From: Elymus sibiricus
Taxonomy: Eukaryota > Streptophyta > Magnoliopsida > Poales > Poaceae
Assembly (NCBI GenBank): GCA_039707655.1
Contig: CM077673.1
Span: 268,130,288 to 268,194,287, forward strand
Reading direction: 5' to 3'
Length of the DNA stretch: 64,000 nt
The position numbers and the translations under genes were made by a program. Shown here piece after piece: positions 1-11,521 of the stretch; positions within the stretch are counted from its first letter, which is position 1, and the number at the start of each line of letters is the position of its first letter. The notes under the pieces were generated by a model. That model had not been told where the DNA came from. It did not search any database and saw nothing but the letters and a program-made list of their open reading frames with translations.

Positions 1-538
1 ATTCATCAATGAGAACATCGGGCACTCCGTACGCAAGCATCCGGATGGCTGCAGTGCATTTCTGATAAGATGAGAAGTCAATCTTTCCAAGGGCGTCCTC
101 TTTACACTCGAAATAGTTATCGTATCCGACCACCCCCTCTCTAATACGGTTGAAAACATGCCTAGCCATACGGAAACGCCGCCGGAATTTCTGATGTTTG
201 AACAGCGGGTTGGTTGTGTCTAAGTAGTCCTTCCAAAGAAGGAAATGGCCGCTCTCTCGGTTGCGATTCAACGCCGGAAGGTGTCCAGGGATCGAGCCAC
301 AGAACAACGGCCGCTGGCTATTACGGTGGTGATGGACCAAAACGGCAGCCAAGATCTCCTCTTCATCATCGGACGAGGAATCGTCGGAGTCGCAAAGGAA
401 ATTATGGAAAAAGAACTCGTCGGCGGAATCCATTTTGAACCTTGGCAAACTGTCGAATAACTTGAGGGCATCGTCGAAGGAGGTGGCCGACGAAGAGACA
501 CGCGCCTTCCTTGGACCAGGTAGCTGGCCAGCAGACAT
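1..538 (-). CDS. Harbinger transposase-derived nuclease (HARBI1/ALP1-like), N-terminal part
   Basis: The minus-strand frame opens with ATG at 538-536 and stays open for 179 codons to the window edge, without stop or frameshift. The N-terminus is hydrophilic with an acidic serine/aspartate run (about residues 50-63). Then come the segments SGHFLLWKDYL, FRRRFRMARHVFNRI and SSYQKCTAAIRMLAYG, which I recognise as the conserved N-terminal helical region of plant PIF/Harbinger transposases (Pfam 'Plant transposon protein', HARBI1-like). The DDE catalytic core would follow outside the window, so activity cannot be judged. In the family this protein cuts and joins transposon ends in the nucleus together with a Myb-like partner, which is not visible here. 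The start is the only ATG that gives the family-like N-terminus. Confidence 0.75.
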   Translation of the reverse strand, partial: MSAGQLPGPRKARVSSSATSFDDALKLFDSLPRFKMDSADEFFFHNFLCDSDDSSSDDEEEILAAVLVHHHRNSQRPLFCGSIPGHLPALNRNRESGHFLLWKDYLDTTNPLFKHQKFRRRFRMARHVFNRIREGVVGYDNYFECKEDALGKIDFSSYQKCTAAIRMLAYGVPDVLIDE

Positions 539-1029
539 CCGACGAGCGGGTCGGCGTGAGGACGAAGGAGCTGGCAGGGCGGTGAGGCGGCTTCCTACCC
601 GCGGGGGCATAGGGAGGTGGTGGTGGGAAGCTTCGGTGCCAGCGGCGAGACGGTGGTGACGGCGAGGTGGCGACGTGGGGGGGGGGGGATGTGTGTCGGC
701 ACCGGCTGCTGGCAGGGACACCGACAAATGGGCGGCAATGACGACGGGACGGAGGCCGGCAAGGGATTGCCGTCGATATGGGGTGGGAGAGGATGGCCAA
801 TGTGCCACCGACTGGCGGGCCAGGGGGAGTAGTTGGCGCGCGACGCGCGCATCCGTTTCATGTCCGCGCCGACGTAAATCGGACTCAAAAATGGGTCAGG
901 AATGGGTCGGCAGACGGACAAAAAGCGGACGCGCGTCCGCTTGGGTCGGCACGTTGGGCCGACTTTTCTGTCCGCGGCGACCCAAATGGACGCGCGCAGA
1001 CGAAACGGATCGGCGCGTTGGAGTTGCTC
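1..1029 (-). mobile_element. PIF/Harbinger DNA transposon, partial (runs off left edge)
   Basis: The element reads on the minus strand and leaves the window at base 1. Its outer end is seen at 1029: the complement begins GAGCAACTCCAACGCGCC, typical of grass PIF/Harbinger terminal inverted repeats. It is followed outside by TAA (1030-1032), the 3-bp TTA/TAA target site of this superfamily. The opposite terminus and the matching TAA lie outside the window. Bases 539-1006 are GC-rich leader between terminus and transposase, with no further gene. The superfamily call rests on the encoded protein plus this terminus. Confidence 0.7.
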
Positions 1030-1034
1030 TAAAG

Positions 1035-1260
1035 AAGCTGTGGGGCGATAATTTCCTACTGTTCGCGCCGGAGCACTGGCTCGGTGACGCGATGGCGATT
1101 TCACGGCAGTGGACGCGGCACTGTACCCGGTGTGGTGTTCCATGATGGGCCATGTGCTGACGTGCATGCTCCGGGAAGGAGAGATGACCTACTTGCAGAT
1201 GGTCGCAGCAGCCGTTCTTCAGAAGTTTAGATTGAACCTAGTGGTGGTGGTGCCGATAAA
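1035..1260 (+). pseudogene. Cytochrome P450 C-terminal fragment (CYP86/94/96-like), decayed
   Basis: Two plus-strand frames joined by a frameshift near 1090 resemble the region around the heme pocket of plant fatty-acid hydroxylase P450s. The first reads LWGDNFLLFAPEHWL, like the usual WG..F.PERWL segment. The second reads ALYPVW, then a corrupted loop ending in a cysteine, then GEMTYLQM..AAAVLQKFRL, like the helix after the heme loop. The canonical FxxGxRxCxG signature is not intact: extra residues lie between the YPV anchor and the cysteine. Only about 75 codons remain, out of roughly 500 in the family. It is a dead fragment sitting between a Harbinger end and a chromovirus, in the same orientation as the phosphatase fragment beyond that element. 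A tool-based protein search is needed to settle the subfamily. Confidence 0.55.
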
Positions 1261-1319
1261 TACAGGGCTCGGTTCTTGACGGAGGAGAAAAGGCCAAGCC
1301 AACCAAGGCCGGCCGGCGG

Positions 1320-1652
1320 TATCATGCCCCGATTTGGATTTGGGATTGAGATTGAGGAAGAAACGCTAGGGTTCGTAGCCATGAACGCGTACATGGAATC
1401 TCACTAGCATATTCTGTATTAACCGTAAAGTATTTGACAGATAGTCATAGGAGAAAATGGCATAGCCTTACAACCGAAAGAGCTGGCTTATATAGCACAG
1501 CAAGACAGTGACGGAAACAGTAACGGCAAATGAAATGATACATGAGATGGTAACAGTAACGGCGAGCCAGCGAGCCGTTTGATCATCTCGCCTCCTTCCA
1601 TCCTGGCCGTTGGTTAACTGAACGAAGCGGTATAATGCTAACGATGCTGACA
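1320..1652 (-). repeat. 3' LTR of the Reina-like element
   Basis: The 333-bp sequence matches 8368-8700 along its whole length. The outer end reads TATCATG where the partner has TGTCATG, so the terminal CA of the LTR (seen on the minus strand) has mutated. The inner end is GATGCTGACA at 1652, next to the PPT. Confidence 0.9.
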
Positions 1653-1666
1653 ATACCCCCTCCTGA
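1653..1666 (-). other. Polypurine tract of the Reina-like element
   Basis: The complement reads TCAGGAGGGGGTAT directly before the 3' LTR, the usual place and composition of a Gypsy PPT, the primer for plus-strand DNA synthesis. Confidence 0.7.
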
Positions 1667-1680
1667 GAGCGAACTTGTCC

Positions 1681-2073
1681 TCAAGGAGCTGCTCGGTTGA
1701 ACCAACGATCCACAGTTTGTTTGAAGAAGGCTGGGAAAGTTTTCTTGATGAAATCCGCGTCTTCCCAAGAAGCTTCATCCGGCGGTAGATTTTCCCATTG
1801 AACTAACCACTGATCTACGGCGACGTTGTTGCGAGGAATTTGGCGCGTCTCCAGGACCAAACTGGGTTCAGTGCGAATCTGACCATCTGGTCCCACCAGG
1901 GGTAAATCCGCACAGGGAACAACCATTGGACCCAAGTGTTTCTTCAATTGGCTGAGATGGAAAACCGGATGGATAGCAGTACCAGAAAAGTAGAAGCTTG
2001 TAGGCTGCATTGCCCACCTTTGCGATGACACGGAAGGGTCCATAAAATTTGCTTTGTAACTTGATATGGGAGC
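1681..2073 (-). pseudogene. Integrase C-terminus and chromodomain, Reina-like
   Basis: The minus-strand segment carries SKFYGPF and HPVFHLSQLKKHLG, the conserved GPY/F integrase tail, then a chromodomain-like part with LVQWENLPPDEASWED and a final FIKKTFPAFF. Family knowledge: the chromodomain steers integration toward modified histone tails. There is a frameshift near 1990 between the GPY/F part and the tail. The upstream part is displaced to beyond 3632 by the inserted LTR. About 14 codons expected between the two halves are missing at the junction. Confidence 0.8.
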
Positions 2074-3632
2074 TGATACGTCTCCAATGTATCTATAATT
2101 TTTGCTTGTTCCATGCTGTTATATTATCATTCTTGGATGTTTTACCATCATTTTATTACCACTTTATATCATTTTTTGGGACTAACCTATTGACATAGTG
2201 CCAGTTGCTGTTTTTGCTTGTTTTTTACTTCGCAGAAAATCAATATCAAACGGAGTCCAATCGCGACGAAACTTTTTGGAGATTTTTTCCGGACCAGAAG
2301 ACACCCAATGGACCAAAGAAGTGCCGGGGGAGTGGGCCGAGGAGGCCACAACCCACCAGGCCGCGCCAGGGGGCCTGCCCGCGCCCTGGTGGGTTGTGTC
2401 CTCCTCGGGCCCCCTCTCCACCGCCTATGACGCCTATAAATTCCCAAATATTCCAAAAACCCTAGGGGAGTCGACGAAACACAATTCCAGCCGCCGCAAG
2501 TTCCAGAACCTCGAGATCCAATCTAAACACCATCACGGTGGGGTTCATCTTCATCATAGGTGCCTCTCCGATGATGCGTGAGTAGTCCACCATAGACCTA
2601 CGGGTCCGTAGGCAGTAGCTAGATGGCTTCCTCTCTCTCTCTTATGATTCTCAATACAATGGTCTCTTGGAGATCTATTTGATGTAAACTTTTGCGGTGT
2701 GTTTGTTGGGATCCGATGAATTTTGAGTTCATGATCAGTTTCTATCCATGAATACCATTAGAGTCTTCTTTGACCTCTTATATGCATGATTGCTTATAGC
2801 CTCGTATTTCTTCTTCGAATCTTTGGTTTAGTTAGGCCAACTAGATCGATTTTTCTTGCCATGGGAAGAGGTGCTTTGTGATGGGTTCGATCTTGCGGCG
2901 TTCTTTCCAACTGACAGAAGGGGCAGCAAGACACGCATGTATCATTGCTATTAAGGATAACAAGATGGGGTCTATTCCTACATGAATAGATCTTGTCTAC
3001 ATCATGTCATCGTTCTTATTGCGTTACTCCATTTTTCCATGAACTTAATACACTAGATGCATGCTGGATAGCGGTCGATGTGTGGAGTAATAGTGGTAGA
3101 TGCAGGCAGGAGTCGGTCTACATATCTTGGACGTGATGCCTATATTATGATCATTGCCTTGGATATCGTCATGACTATTCTATTTTCTATCAATTGCCCA
3201 ACAGTAATTTGTTCACCCACCGTGCGCTATACTCAGGAGAGAAGCCACTAGTGAATCCTACGGCCCCCGGGTCTACTTTCCATCATATTGCTTTCCGATC
3301 TACGTTTTTGCAATCTTTGTTTTCAGATCTACAAAAGCAAAAACCCAAAAATATATTGTTGCATATTAACTCTTTTTATTTTGTGTTCTTGAGAGATCTA
3401 TCTCTCCTACCTATCATTACCTAATCTATCTTATTACCGTAGAGAGCGTGACAACCTCTCTTTCGCGTCGGGTTGCAAGTATTTGTTGTTTGTGTGCAGG
3501 TGTTGTTTACGTGGGTGCGTGATCTTCCTCTACGGATTGATACCTTGGTTTCATAACTGAGGGAAATACTTACCGTCGCTGTGCTGCATCACCCCTTCCT
3601 CTTTGGGGAAATACCGACGCAGTCGCAAGCCA
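2074..3632 (+). repeat. Solo LTR of a Sabrina/WHAM-type Gypsy element inside the Reina-like integrase
   Basis: The sequence opens TGATACGTCTCC and follows the LTR at 51268-52849 through most of its length, including the GGTTTCATAACT.AGGGAAATACTTAC block near the end. There is no second copy or internal region beside it, so it is a solo LTR. The right end is imperfect: the expected GTATCA terminus is absent and the border (about 3632) is fuzzy. The left flank GGAGC has no matching copy on the right, so no TSD remains. I see no gene in it; the short ORFs are LTR noise. Confidence 0.75.
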
Positions 3633-6620
3633 TATCTCCCACTGACAAGTGTCTCTCCACACATTTGAGATCTGCATATTTCTTCATTCGAGCTTGGGCA
3701 TTGGCCAGGTTGGTTTTCAGTTGTTGTCACATTACTGTCCTATCCAACAGAAATTGAGAAGCCCCCTCAGTGCTGGAGGATACGGATACTCGAAGTTGCA
3801 GGTCTGGAGGAGGGTAACCATACAGGGCCTCAAAGGGGGATTTTTGCAGGGAGGAATGGAAGGATGTGTTGTACCAGTATTCTGCCATGGATAAGTGGGA
3901 ACCCCACTTCTTCGGTGCCAGTGATGTCATGCAACGCAGATAGTTCTCAATGCACTGGTTAACACGCTCCGTTTGCCCATCTGACTAAGGGTGATACGCT
4001 GAACTGTAACAGAGCTCAATTCCCATGGCCGAAAAATTTTCTTGCCAAATCCTACTGGTAAAGATGCAGTCTCTGTCTAAAACAATTGCCAGTGGAGGGC
4101 CGTGCAGTTTCAACACATTATCGATGAATGCTTTAGCCACTGTTTGAACTGTATATGGGTGTGCTAGAGGAATGAAATGAGCAAACTTGGAAAGTCTGTC
4201 AACAACCACAAAGATCAGTTCATAACCATTAGATTTAGGTAAACCTTCAATGAAATCCATGCTTACATGTGTCCAAACCATATCTAGAATGTGTAAGGGA
4301 TCTAAACACTCAGGGTAGGGGCAATTCTCTCCTTTGTTCTTCTGACAAACAGGACATAGCAGCACAAAGTTGTTTATATCTTTTTTCATACCAGGCCAAT
4401 AAAAGACCTGTTTGAATCTATTGTAGGAGAATTTCATACCAGAGTGGCCCCCAATGGCAGAAGAATGCAAGGCCTGCATCAATTTCTTTCTCACTTCATT
4501 GTCTCTGCCCACATGTATTTTACCCTCGTGTCTGATGATTCCATCCTGTAAGGAGTTGTTGTTAACACTATGAGAAGGAGTGAGTAACAGTTGTTCCAGC
4601 AATTTCTGACAATGTGGGTCATCCTTATAGGAATTTTCCACTTCAGAAATCCATTAAGGAGTTGCTAAAGATATTGCCAAACACGAGTGCTTTCTGGAGA
4701 GTGCATCAGCCACAATATTTTCTTTTCCCTTTTTATATTTCAAGTGGAAATTGAATTCTAAGAATTTCAACATTAACTTGTGCTGAATACTGGTGGAAAC
4801 CTTCTGATCTGTCATGAACTGTAAACTCTGGTGATCTGTCCTAATAATCAAACCATTGCCTAAGAAGTAGTGTCTCCATCTTTTCAGAGCATCCATAATG
4901 GCCAAGGCTTCCTTTTCATATGTGGATAATGCAACATTTTTTGGGCAGAGGACGGAACTATAGTATGCTAAAGGATGTCCCTGTTGCATCATCACTGCTC
5001 CCAGCCCAGAGCCAGAGGCATCAGTCTCTAAAACAAATGGTGTAGAAAAGTCTGGGAGTGCCAGTAGAGGAGCAGAGATTAGTGCTTGCTACAATTCCTG
5101 AAATGCCTGAGTCTGATCAGCCGTCCAGTAAAAGCTGTCCTTCTTCAATATACTATGTAATGGCCTGGCAATGCTGCCAAAGTTCTTGACAAATTTCCTG
5201 TAGTATCCACATAAGCCTAAAAATCCTCTCAGCTGAGTAGTTGTGGTGGGAGTAGGCCAATCAGCAACTACTGACACTTTGGAAGGATCAGTGGAAACTC
5301 CATCTCCTCAGATGATGTGACCCAGATAAGCTACCTGAGGTACCGCAAAGACACACTTAGAAATATTTGCATAAAGCTGATGTTGTTGAAGCAACTCTAG
5401 CACTATCTTCAAATGTTCCTCATGTTCTTCAGGAGATTTGCTAAGGATGAGAATATCGTCAAAAAATACAAGTATAAATTTTCTGAGATAAGGCCCAAAG
5501 ATTTTGTTCATTACAACTTGAAATGTTCCTGGAGCATTTGTGAGACCAAAATGCATCACCAAGAACTCATAGTGTCCAAAATAAGTTCTAAATGCTGTTT
5601 TGGGGATGTCCTTCTCACTTATTCTTATCTGATGATAGCCTGATCTGAGATCCAACTAGAGAAAAAATTTGCTCCATGAAGTTCATCAAGCAAATCCTCT
5701 ATGACAGGAATAGGAAACTTGTTTTTAACAGTAGTTGCATTCAATTTTCTGTAATCAATACACATTCTTCAAGAACCATCTTTCTTCATGATCAATATTG
5801 CTGGAGAAGAGTAAGGACTCTGGCTTTCTCTGATCATCTTAGACTGCAACAACTGATGGATCTGTTTTTCCATTTCATTCTTTTGCATGTGTGGCACCTT
5901 ATAGGGTCTGCAATTAGGAGCTACTGCTGTTGGTTTGAGAGGGATTTCATGGTCCAAATCTCTGACAGGTGGTAATCCCTTAGGTTATTGAAAAACTTCA
6001 GGGAATGAGTTGAGGACTTCTTGAATTTGTATAGGAGGAATGTGTTGTTTAGGAGCTGTGAAAGATGTATCCTCTGATAACTAAAGCACAAAGGCAGGAG
6101 CCCCACTTAATAGTAACCTATTTAGTTCCAACACATCAATTTCAGCAGTGGCAGAGAGTGTTTCACAAGCTGGAATTGTTACTGCTCGTTCATGATTGTA
6201 ATTAATAATTAACTATCTGGGATCATAGTTGAATGCCACTGGACTATGATGTGCCATCCAATCAGAACCCAACACAATATCATGCCCAGGCAAATCCAAA
6301 ACTCTGAATTGTTTGTTTGAACTGGGTGTTGCCAACAATAAATGTTGTGGTAGGAATATATGATCCTTACCATAGTTTTCCACCCCCTGCTACTGTAACT
6401 GCTCTAGTCTTGTCTCTGACAATGTTGCAAGAAGTCTGCAAAGCAAACTGTAAGCTCATAAAGGTGGAATTGCTGCCCGAGTCCACTAAAGCAATTTCTT
6501 GTTTGCCCCCAACATTCACTGCAATAGAAATAGTGTTGACATTGTCTGCTTGCATAGCCTACAAGGAAATATGCATACACTGTTCTTCTTCAATAGGTGG
6601 TTCCTCTTGTTCCATTTCCT
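3633..6620 (-). pseudogene. Reina-like pol: protease, RT, RNase H and integrase core, broken
   Basis: Reading leftwards, the order is protease (ALVDSGSNSTFM, near 6480), RT (MCIDYRKLN near 5765; FFDDIL near 5470, a YxDD variant), RNase H (ETDASGSGLGAVMM near 5010; HTDHQS-like RTDHQSLQF near 4830), a zinc-binding integrase head (H-H-C-C pattern, 4480-4330) and the integrase core (VSMDFIEGLP near 4250). The RT-integrase part runs in one frame from 5655 to 3727 but has stops near 5308, 5089, 4654 and 3985. Frameshifts lie near 6620, between protease and RT, near 5660 and near 3727. It cannot make a working polyprotein. Confidence 0.85.
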
Positions 6621-8019
6621 CTACTCTGCTTGCTCTACCATGTTTTCAGCTGGACTTTCTCCAGTCAATACATGTATTGCTGGGGCATGTTTACATTTAT
6701 GGCCATAGAACCAGTGGTCTCCACAACGCCAACATTTCTCAGGCTCTCTAGCTCGTTGAGTTACTGCAGGGGCTTTAAAGTCAGCAGGTTTGTCAGGCAG
6801 TGTACTGGTCTGCTTAGGGAACATGGTGGTTATTTTGGAGAAAGAAGTGAACTGCTGGAATTGCTTCTTGGCTAGTGCTCCTTGCTCCATGTCAATAGCA
6901 AGCCAATAAGCATCTGTGAGAGTGACATGTCGAAGTGGTCTTAACTGAAATTTCAATTTAGATCTAAGACCATTAACATAGCAACACACAATCCACCCTT
7001 CAGCAAGGTGTGGGTTTTCTTGTTGCACATCAGCCATGAGCTCTTCAAACTGTTCAGTGTATTCAGAGACTGACAGATTGTTTTGCTTGAGAGAGTTGAA
7101 TTTGTCAGTTAAATCATAGGAACTTGTTGCTGAAAAACGATGCAAAATGTCAGTGCAAAACTGAGACCAATTAGGCTTCTTGTTGAGGATACCCAAGCGC
7201 CTTAACCACACATCAGCCTTCCCCGTGATATGCATTTGTGCAAGATTGACTTTATATTCAGAAGGGGTGCCAACCATTTGGAAAAATTTCTCACTCTGTC
7301 TGATCCAACCCCCAGGGTTATATCCATCAAATTGAGGAAAATCAAGACGTGGTCCCTTGGTGATTGATTTCGTAAGCTGTGTGCGCATTTCTTGTTCATA
7401 TTGCCTATAGAAATCCTCCCAATGTGTCCTCACTAGCGGTGGTTGGAAGTTGTGAAAAGCTGGAGTATGAGCAGTTCTGTATGTTGTGGAAGGAGTTACA
7501 TTACCCGAATGAGGGTCAGGACGATTCTGATCCGTGTAACCTGGAGGAGCTGGTCTGCTTGGTATGCGGACAGGAGCCAAATTAGTGGTCAGGTTCAGCG
7601 AACACTGCTTTGTTTTCTCTTGTTCCATAGCTAGGTGTTTGCGCAGTTCTTCAGTAAGGGGACGGGCAGTTGGATATAGATCTGGTACTTCTATTGAAGC
7701 TTGTGGGTTGCCATTCGTTGCCGCTCTCTGTGGTTGTCCTAGAGGAACAACTGAGGAAGATATGTCCTGACTGAACCCTTTTAGCACATCTGCCATGGTA
7801 GCCAATTGCTTGTTCAGAATCGTAACAGCGTCCTGTCACCCCTGACATAGTTGTAGCCATGGCGTCTTGTTTGAGATGGATCTCATGCACATCTTTCCGC
7901 AAATCTTCCAAGTCCCCTTTGAGTTCTGTCGTGTCCTCTCTGGATTGCAACACCTCGCCCTTCAACGCGAGGAGGTCCGCGATATCAGTCTCATCCAGAC
8001 TGTCCTTCGAGCGCCCCAT
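6621..8019 (-). pseudogene. Reina-like gag, frameshifted
   Basis: The first frame starts with ATG at 8019 and gives an acidic, charged, likely coiled N-terminus (about 60 residues). A frameshift near 7838 moves the reading into the frame that runs 7805-6621. That frame holds the retrotransposon gag core (VWLRRLG..KPNWSQFC, FNSLKQ..LSVSEYTEQFEEL) and a zinc finger CWRCGDHWFYGHKC of the type seen in Reina elements. The gag builds the virus-like particle in which reverse transcription occurs. A second frame change separates gag from protease near 6620. Confidence 0.85.
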
Positions 8020-8351
8020 GGTGAAATCCGTAAGTACATAATGGAATTTTACAACCGGACTCGCCGGAAACCCGATCTGAACTCACGGATCTGCCGCCGC
8101 CAACACGATATGCTGCCCCGATGCAACACCACTCGCTGTGGACCTGGGATTTTAGCGCTGGAGCGATGTGTGCCAGCAACCAGTCCAGCACCACGAGCTG
8201 TCGCCGATCTAGTCTACCGCTTCCTACGCCACCAACACCGCCGCCTTGTCGCCAACTCCGCCGCCACACACCAGGTTCGCTGCTCAAAACGGAGGGAGGG
8301 AAGGGTGGGAAAAAGAGCAACTGAATTCCCCGCGCCGCCAAGGAGCGGCAT

Positions 8352-8365
8352 GGCTCATGATACCA
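8352..8365 (-). other. Primer-binding site, initiator tRNA-Met type
   Basis: The complement reads TGGTATCATGAGCC two bases inside the 5' LTR. This matches the usual TGGTATCAGAGC primer site with one extra base and one change. It confirms minus-strand orientation. Confidence 0.7.
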
Positions 8366-8367
8366 AT

Positions 8368-8700
8368 TGTCATGCCCCGATTTGGATTTGGGATCGAGAT
8401 TGGGGAAGAAACGCTAGGGTTCGTAGCCAGGAATGTGTATATGGAATCTCACTAGCATATTATGTATTAACTGTAAAGTATTTGACAGATAGTTATAGGA
8501 GAAAATGGCATAGCCTTACAACCGAAGGAGCTGGCTTATATAGCACAGCAAGACAGTGACGGAAACAGTAACGACAAATGAAATGATACAGGGGTTGGTA
8601 ACAGTAACGGCGAGCCAGCGAGCCGTTTGATCGTCTCGCCTCCTTCCATCCTGGCCATTGGTTAACTGAATGAAGCAGTATAATGCCGACGATGCTGACA
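8368..8700 (-). repeat. 5' LTR of the Reina-like element
   Basis: On the minus strand it runs TGTCAGC to CATGACA and is the partner of 1320-1652. It ends exactly at the target-site duplicate GGCGA. Confidence 0.9.
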
Positions 8701-8769
8701 GGCGACGACTTTGTGGGCCTCTTCTTATCCCCCTACGCCGACGCTGGCCTGCCCTCGCTCCTCTCCGAC
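8701..8769 (+). pseudogene. Possible 5' piece of the PP2C fragment, left of the hAT insertion
   Basis: This short piece lies between the chromovirus TSD and the hAT TSD and has one open plus-strand frame (FVGLFLSPYADAGLPSLL). If the hAT is removed at its TSD, this DNA runs directly into the phosphatase fragment at 11612. It is too short and divergent to identify alone. Confidence 0.3.
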
Positions 8770-9435
8770 TAGTGGCGAGTCCAACGGGCAGGCTTCAATA
8801 GGCTGAAGCCTGCCCTCCAGAAAAAGCAATTTTTTTACTACTAATATGCCTCGTTTAGGCCCGGCCCAACTAGCCCGAGCGTCCAGCCCAACTACTCATA
8901 GGGAGACGTTCTCGTTCTCGTCTCGTTCGAGCGAGCAGAAAGTAGAGAAGCGCCGCCGCCCATCCTAACCCTAGGTAGCAGGCGGTAGCAGGCTCCTCCA
9001 GTCCTCCCGACTCGATAGCGGCACAGCCACCTCGTGCAGGTGCTCCACAAGGCGCGCGCGTCGATGGCAGCCTGCAGGATTCGCACGGCGTCGAAGGCCC
9101 CGGAGTGCAGCCGCCAACTCGTCGTTGGCCGGAGATGTGGAGGCGTCGGCCGGCCGGAGCGAACACTCGGCTCGCCGCTCGCACAGCCACACACCGTGAC
9201 GCCCGGTACTGGCCACGCCCTGCTCCAAAAGGATGGAGCGCATCGGCTGTTACAGGCTTACAACCGTGGAGGCAGAGAGCCAACCGGCCAATAGCCAAGC
9301 AATACAATATAGTACAGTTTGCTACTTTGCTTCCATTCCTTTTTTTAATTTGTCTCATATCAATTACAGATTGTTTGCTAATTCATGTACTATTAGTTGA
9401 TTTAGTGTCAATTACTATGTATTTGCAGATCTGAA

Positions 9436-10918
9436 ATGAAGAGAAAAACGATGAGTATGATTAGCTTTTATGCAAGCAGTTCAATTACCCCTCCCCAAAG
9501 GCATGCTCCTCCCCCTACCGATGTCGAACATGAACTTGAACCAACTAATGTGACTGCAAATTCCCTCCCCTTAATTGTTGTGAGCACAATCCCTCCTCCT
9601 GAACCCCCAAATGAGAGTACAAACCAACCAAGGCAACCTATACCCGAATTTCATCCAAGTCAAGTTATTCCGGATCTAGGACTTAGAATACCAATAGAAG
9701 ATTATGCTCCTGAAATTAGAAGTGATGTGAGAAGAGCTTATTTGTTGAAAGGGAGAAACAAAGCTATTGGGCATAATTTTGAAAAGACAAAAGATGGTAA
9801 ATTTTGGAGATCCTTTCAACCCGTGTGGTTTGACACGTATGATTGGTTGGAATATAGTGTGGAAAAGAAGGTTGCCTTTTGCCTCCATTGCTTTCTTTTC
9901 AAGAAACCATCACAAGTCATTAGATTTGGAAATGATGTATTCATAAAAGATGGTTACACTCATTGGAAAACAGCCCTAAGTAATTTTAGAAAGCATGTTG
10001 GTGGTCCATCTAGTTACCACAACATTGCTAAGGGATATTGTGATGATTTCAATAATCAGAGAGCAAGTGTGGCTACCCAATTTCGTGTGTACAGCAAGGA
10101 GGCTGAGATATCTTATAAAATCCGCCTAACTGCATCACTGGATTGTGCACGGTATCTCATAGCACAAGGCGAAGCTTTTCGTGGGCATGATGAATCCTCC
10201 ACTTCCATCAACAAGGGCAATTTCAGAGAGTTATTGGACTGGTATAAGGACAAGAATGAAGAGGTGAAGGAGGCATTTGATAAGGGGGCAAGAAATGCAC
10301 AAATGATTTGTTCCGACATCCAGAAGGACCTTGCTACAGCTTGTGCAATGGAGGTAACCAAAGTTATTAAGAATGACATTGGAGATAAGAATTTCCCAAT
10401 ACTTATTGATGAGGTTAGAGATTGCTCAATAAATGAGCAAATGGCGATGATTGTGAGGTAAGGCGTACCATATTGTAGTGTTTTCTTAAATTGTACTACT
10501 AATGTTTACTAACCTGATTTCTTGATGCATGTAGATTTCTAGATGATCATGGAGTGCTCCAAGAGAGATTCCTTGCCATGTGTTTGATCTTGGATGTGAA
10601 AGAAAGCTTGCAGGACATGAGGGACAATGGATGGGACTCTTTATTCTGCCAAGCCAAGAACTTTTGTGAAACACATGATATTGATGTGCCAAACATGGAT
10701 GATCTTGTTGGAACTATGGGTCAATCTGTACGCAGTAAGAATAAGGTGACTCGACTTCACCGGTATTACTATCAGATGATTGGCTTAATGATTTGATGGT
10801 GTGCTACTGCGAGAAAGAGATATTTAGAAGCATTCATGATGACCAAATCATGATACAATTCCAGAAAATGAGGGATCGAAAAGGACATTTACCTCATGAG
10901 TTTAATGTGATTTCTTAA
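9436..10918 (+). pseudogene. hAT-type transposase (DUF4371, TTF/ZMYM1-like), intron-containing and deleted
   Basis: Exon 1 starts at ATG 9436, just after a probable leader intron ending TATTTGCAG. It encodes a proline-rich head, a TTF-type zinc-finger region (FCLHCFLFK near residue 154) and the start of the DUF4371 core up to MAMIVR. A standard intron (GT at 10458-10459, AG at 10533-10534) is followed by exon 2, FLDDHGVLQERFLAM. This then jumps directly to LQDMRDNGWDSLF, far downstream in normal family members, so roughly 250 residues of catalytic core are missing. A frameshift near 10775 precedes the C-terminal hAT dimerisation remnant (DWLNDLMVCYCEKEIF..I), which stops at 10916-10918. It is unlikely to be active. 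The family normally catalyses cut-and-paste transposition. Confidence 0.8.
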
Positions 10919-11257
10919 AGGTATAGATACCGGTATTACTAGTTTCAATACTTAGTTGTCCATGACTTATTGTTTTATCACTAACAAGTGTGCTAATTTG
11001 GACAGATGGCTTGCCGTTGGTGCCTTGGGCATACATTTCTATATTTTGGTGTGGAGGTGTTCTATAACTACAATACTAGTTAGTAAGAGCAACATTTCAT
11101 TGTCTTTTGTTGTTGCTTCTCTTGTACTTTGATGTCTTGGTTACTCTAATTGTATTAACCTTTCGAGTATGGTTAAACATGTTGCTAGTATTGATCTTGA
11201 AAATTGTCATGTTGTTTTGAGCTCTGGTTTGGCACATATTGTCTTCGCAATACCAAT

Positions 11258-11521
11258 AGTTAGTTCAAAATTCAATATTTTCAAAAAAAATGAAAAAAAT
11301 CCAGTAAATATTAAATGTTTCCAATAGTATTCTGGGAAAGTTTGAGCACATTGGGCAAATGGCCTAGGAGATGATGGCTATTTAGTTAATCAGATTCAAA
11401 ATTTAGTTCAAAATTTCATATTTTTCAAAAACTCCAGAAAAATTCCAGTAAATATACATGCTTCCAGTAGTATTCTAAAAAAGTTTGAGAACATTTGGAC
11501 AAATGGACTAGGAGATGATGT
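11258..11521. repeat. Two-copy tandem repeat (about 130 bp) in the hAT tail
   Basis: Two imperfect direct copies share TTAGTTCAAAATT, TTTTCAAAAA, CCAGTAAATAT, AGTATTCT..AAAGTTTGAG, CAAATGG.CTAGGAGATGATG in the same order. It is non-coding. Confidence 0.7.

Larger units (their letters stand above)
1320..8700 (-). mobile_element. Reina-like Gypsy chromovirus, complete but dead, with a nested solo LTR
   Basis: Two 333-bp LTRs (1320-1652 and 8368-8700) flank gag, protease, reverse transcriptase, RNase H, integrase and a chromodomain, all on the minus strand. The flanking 5-mers are GGCGG (1315-1319) and GGCGA (8701-8705), a TSD with one mismatch. The PBS lies at 8352-8365 and the PPT at 1653-1666. 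Short LTRs, the CxxC-type gag zinc finger and the C-terminal chromodomain fit the Reina clade. The LTRs differ at roughly 7% of positions by my hand count, so this is an old insertion. It is interrupted by another LTR at 2074-3632; without that, it would be about 5.8 kb. Confidence 0.85.

Noticed and set aside
402..1167. Several frames of 130-190 codons on both strands
   Set aside because: They are GC-rich shadows over the Harbinger leader and the P450 fragment. None has a conserved domain.
5413..6751. Plus-strand frames of 70-140 codons
   Set aside because: They are antisense to protease and RT of the Reina-like element, with no domain of their own.
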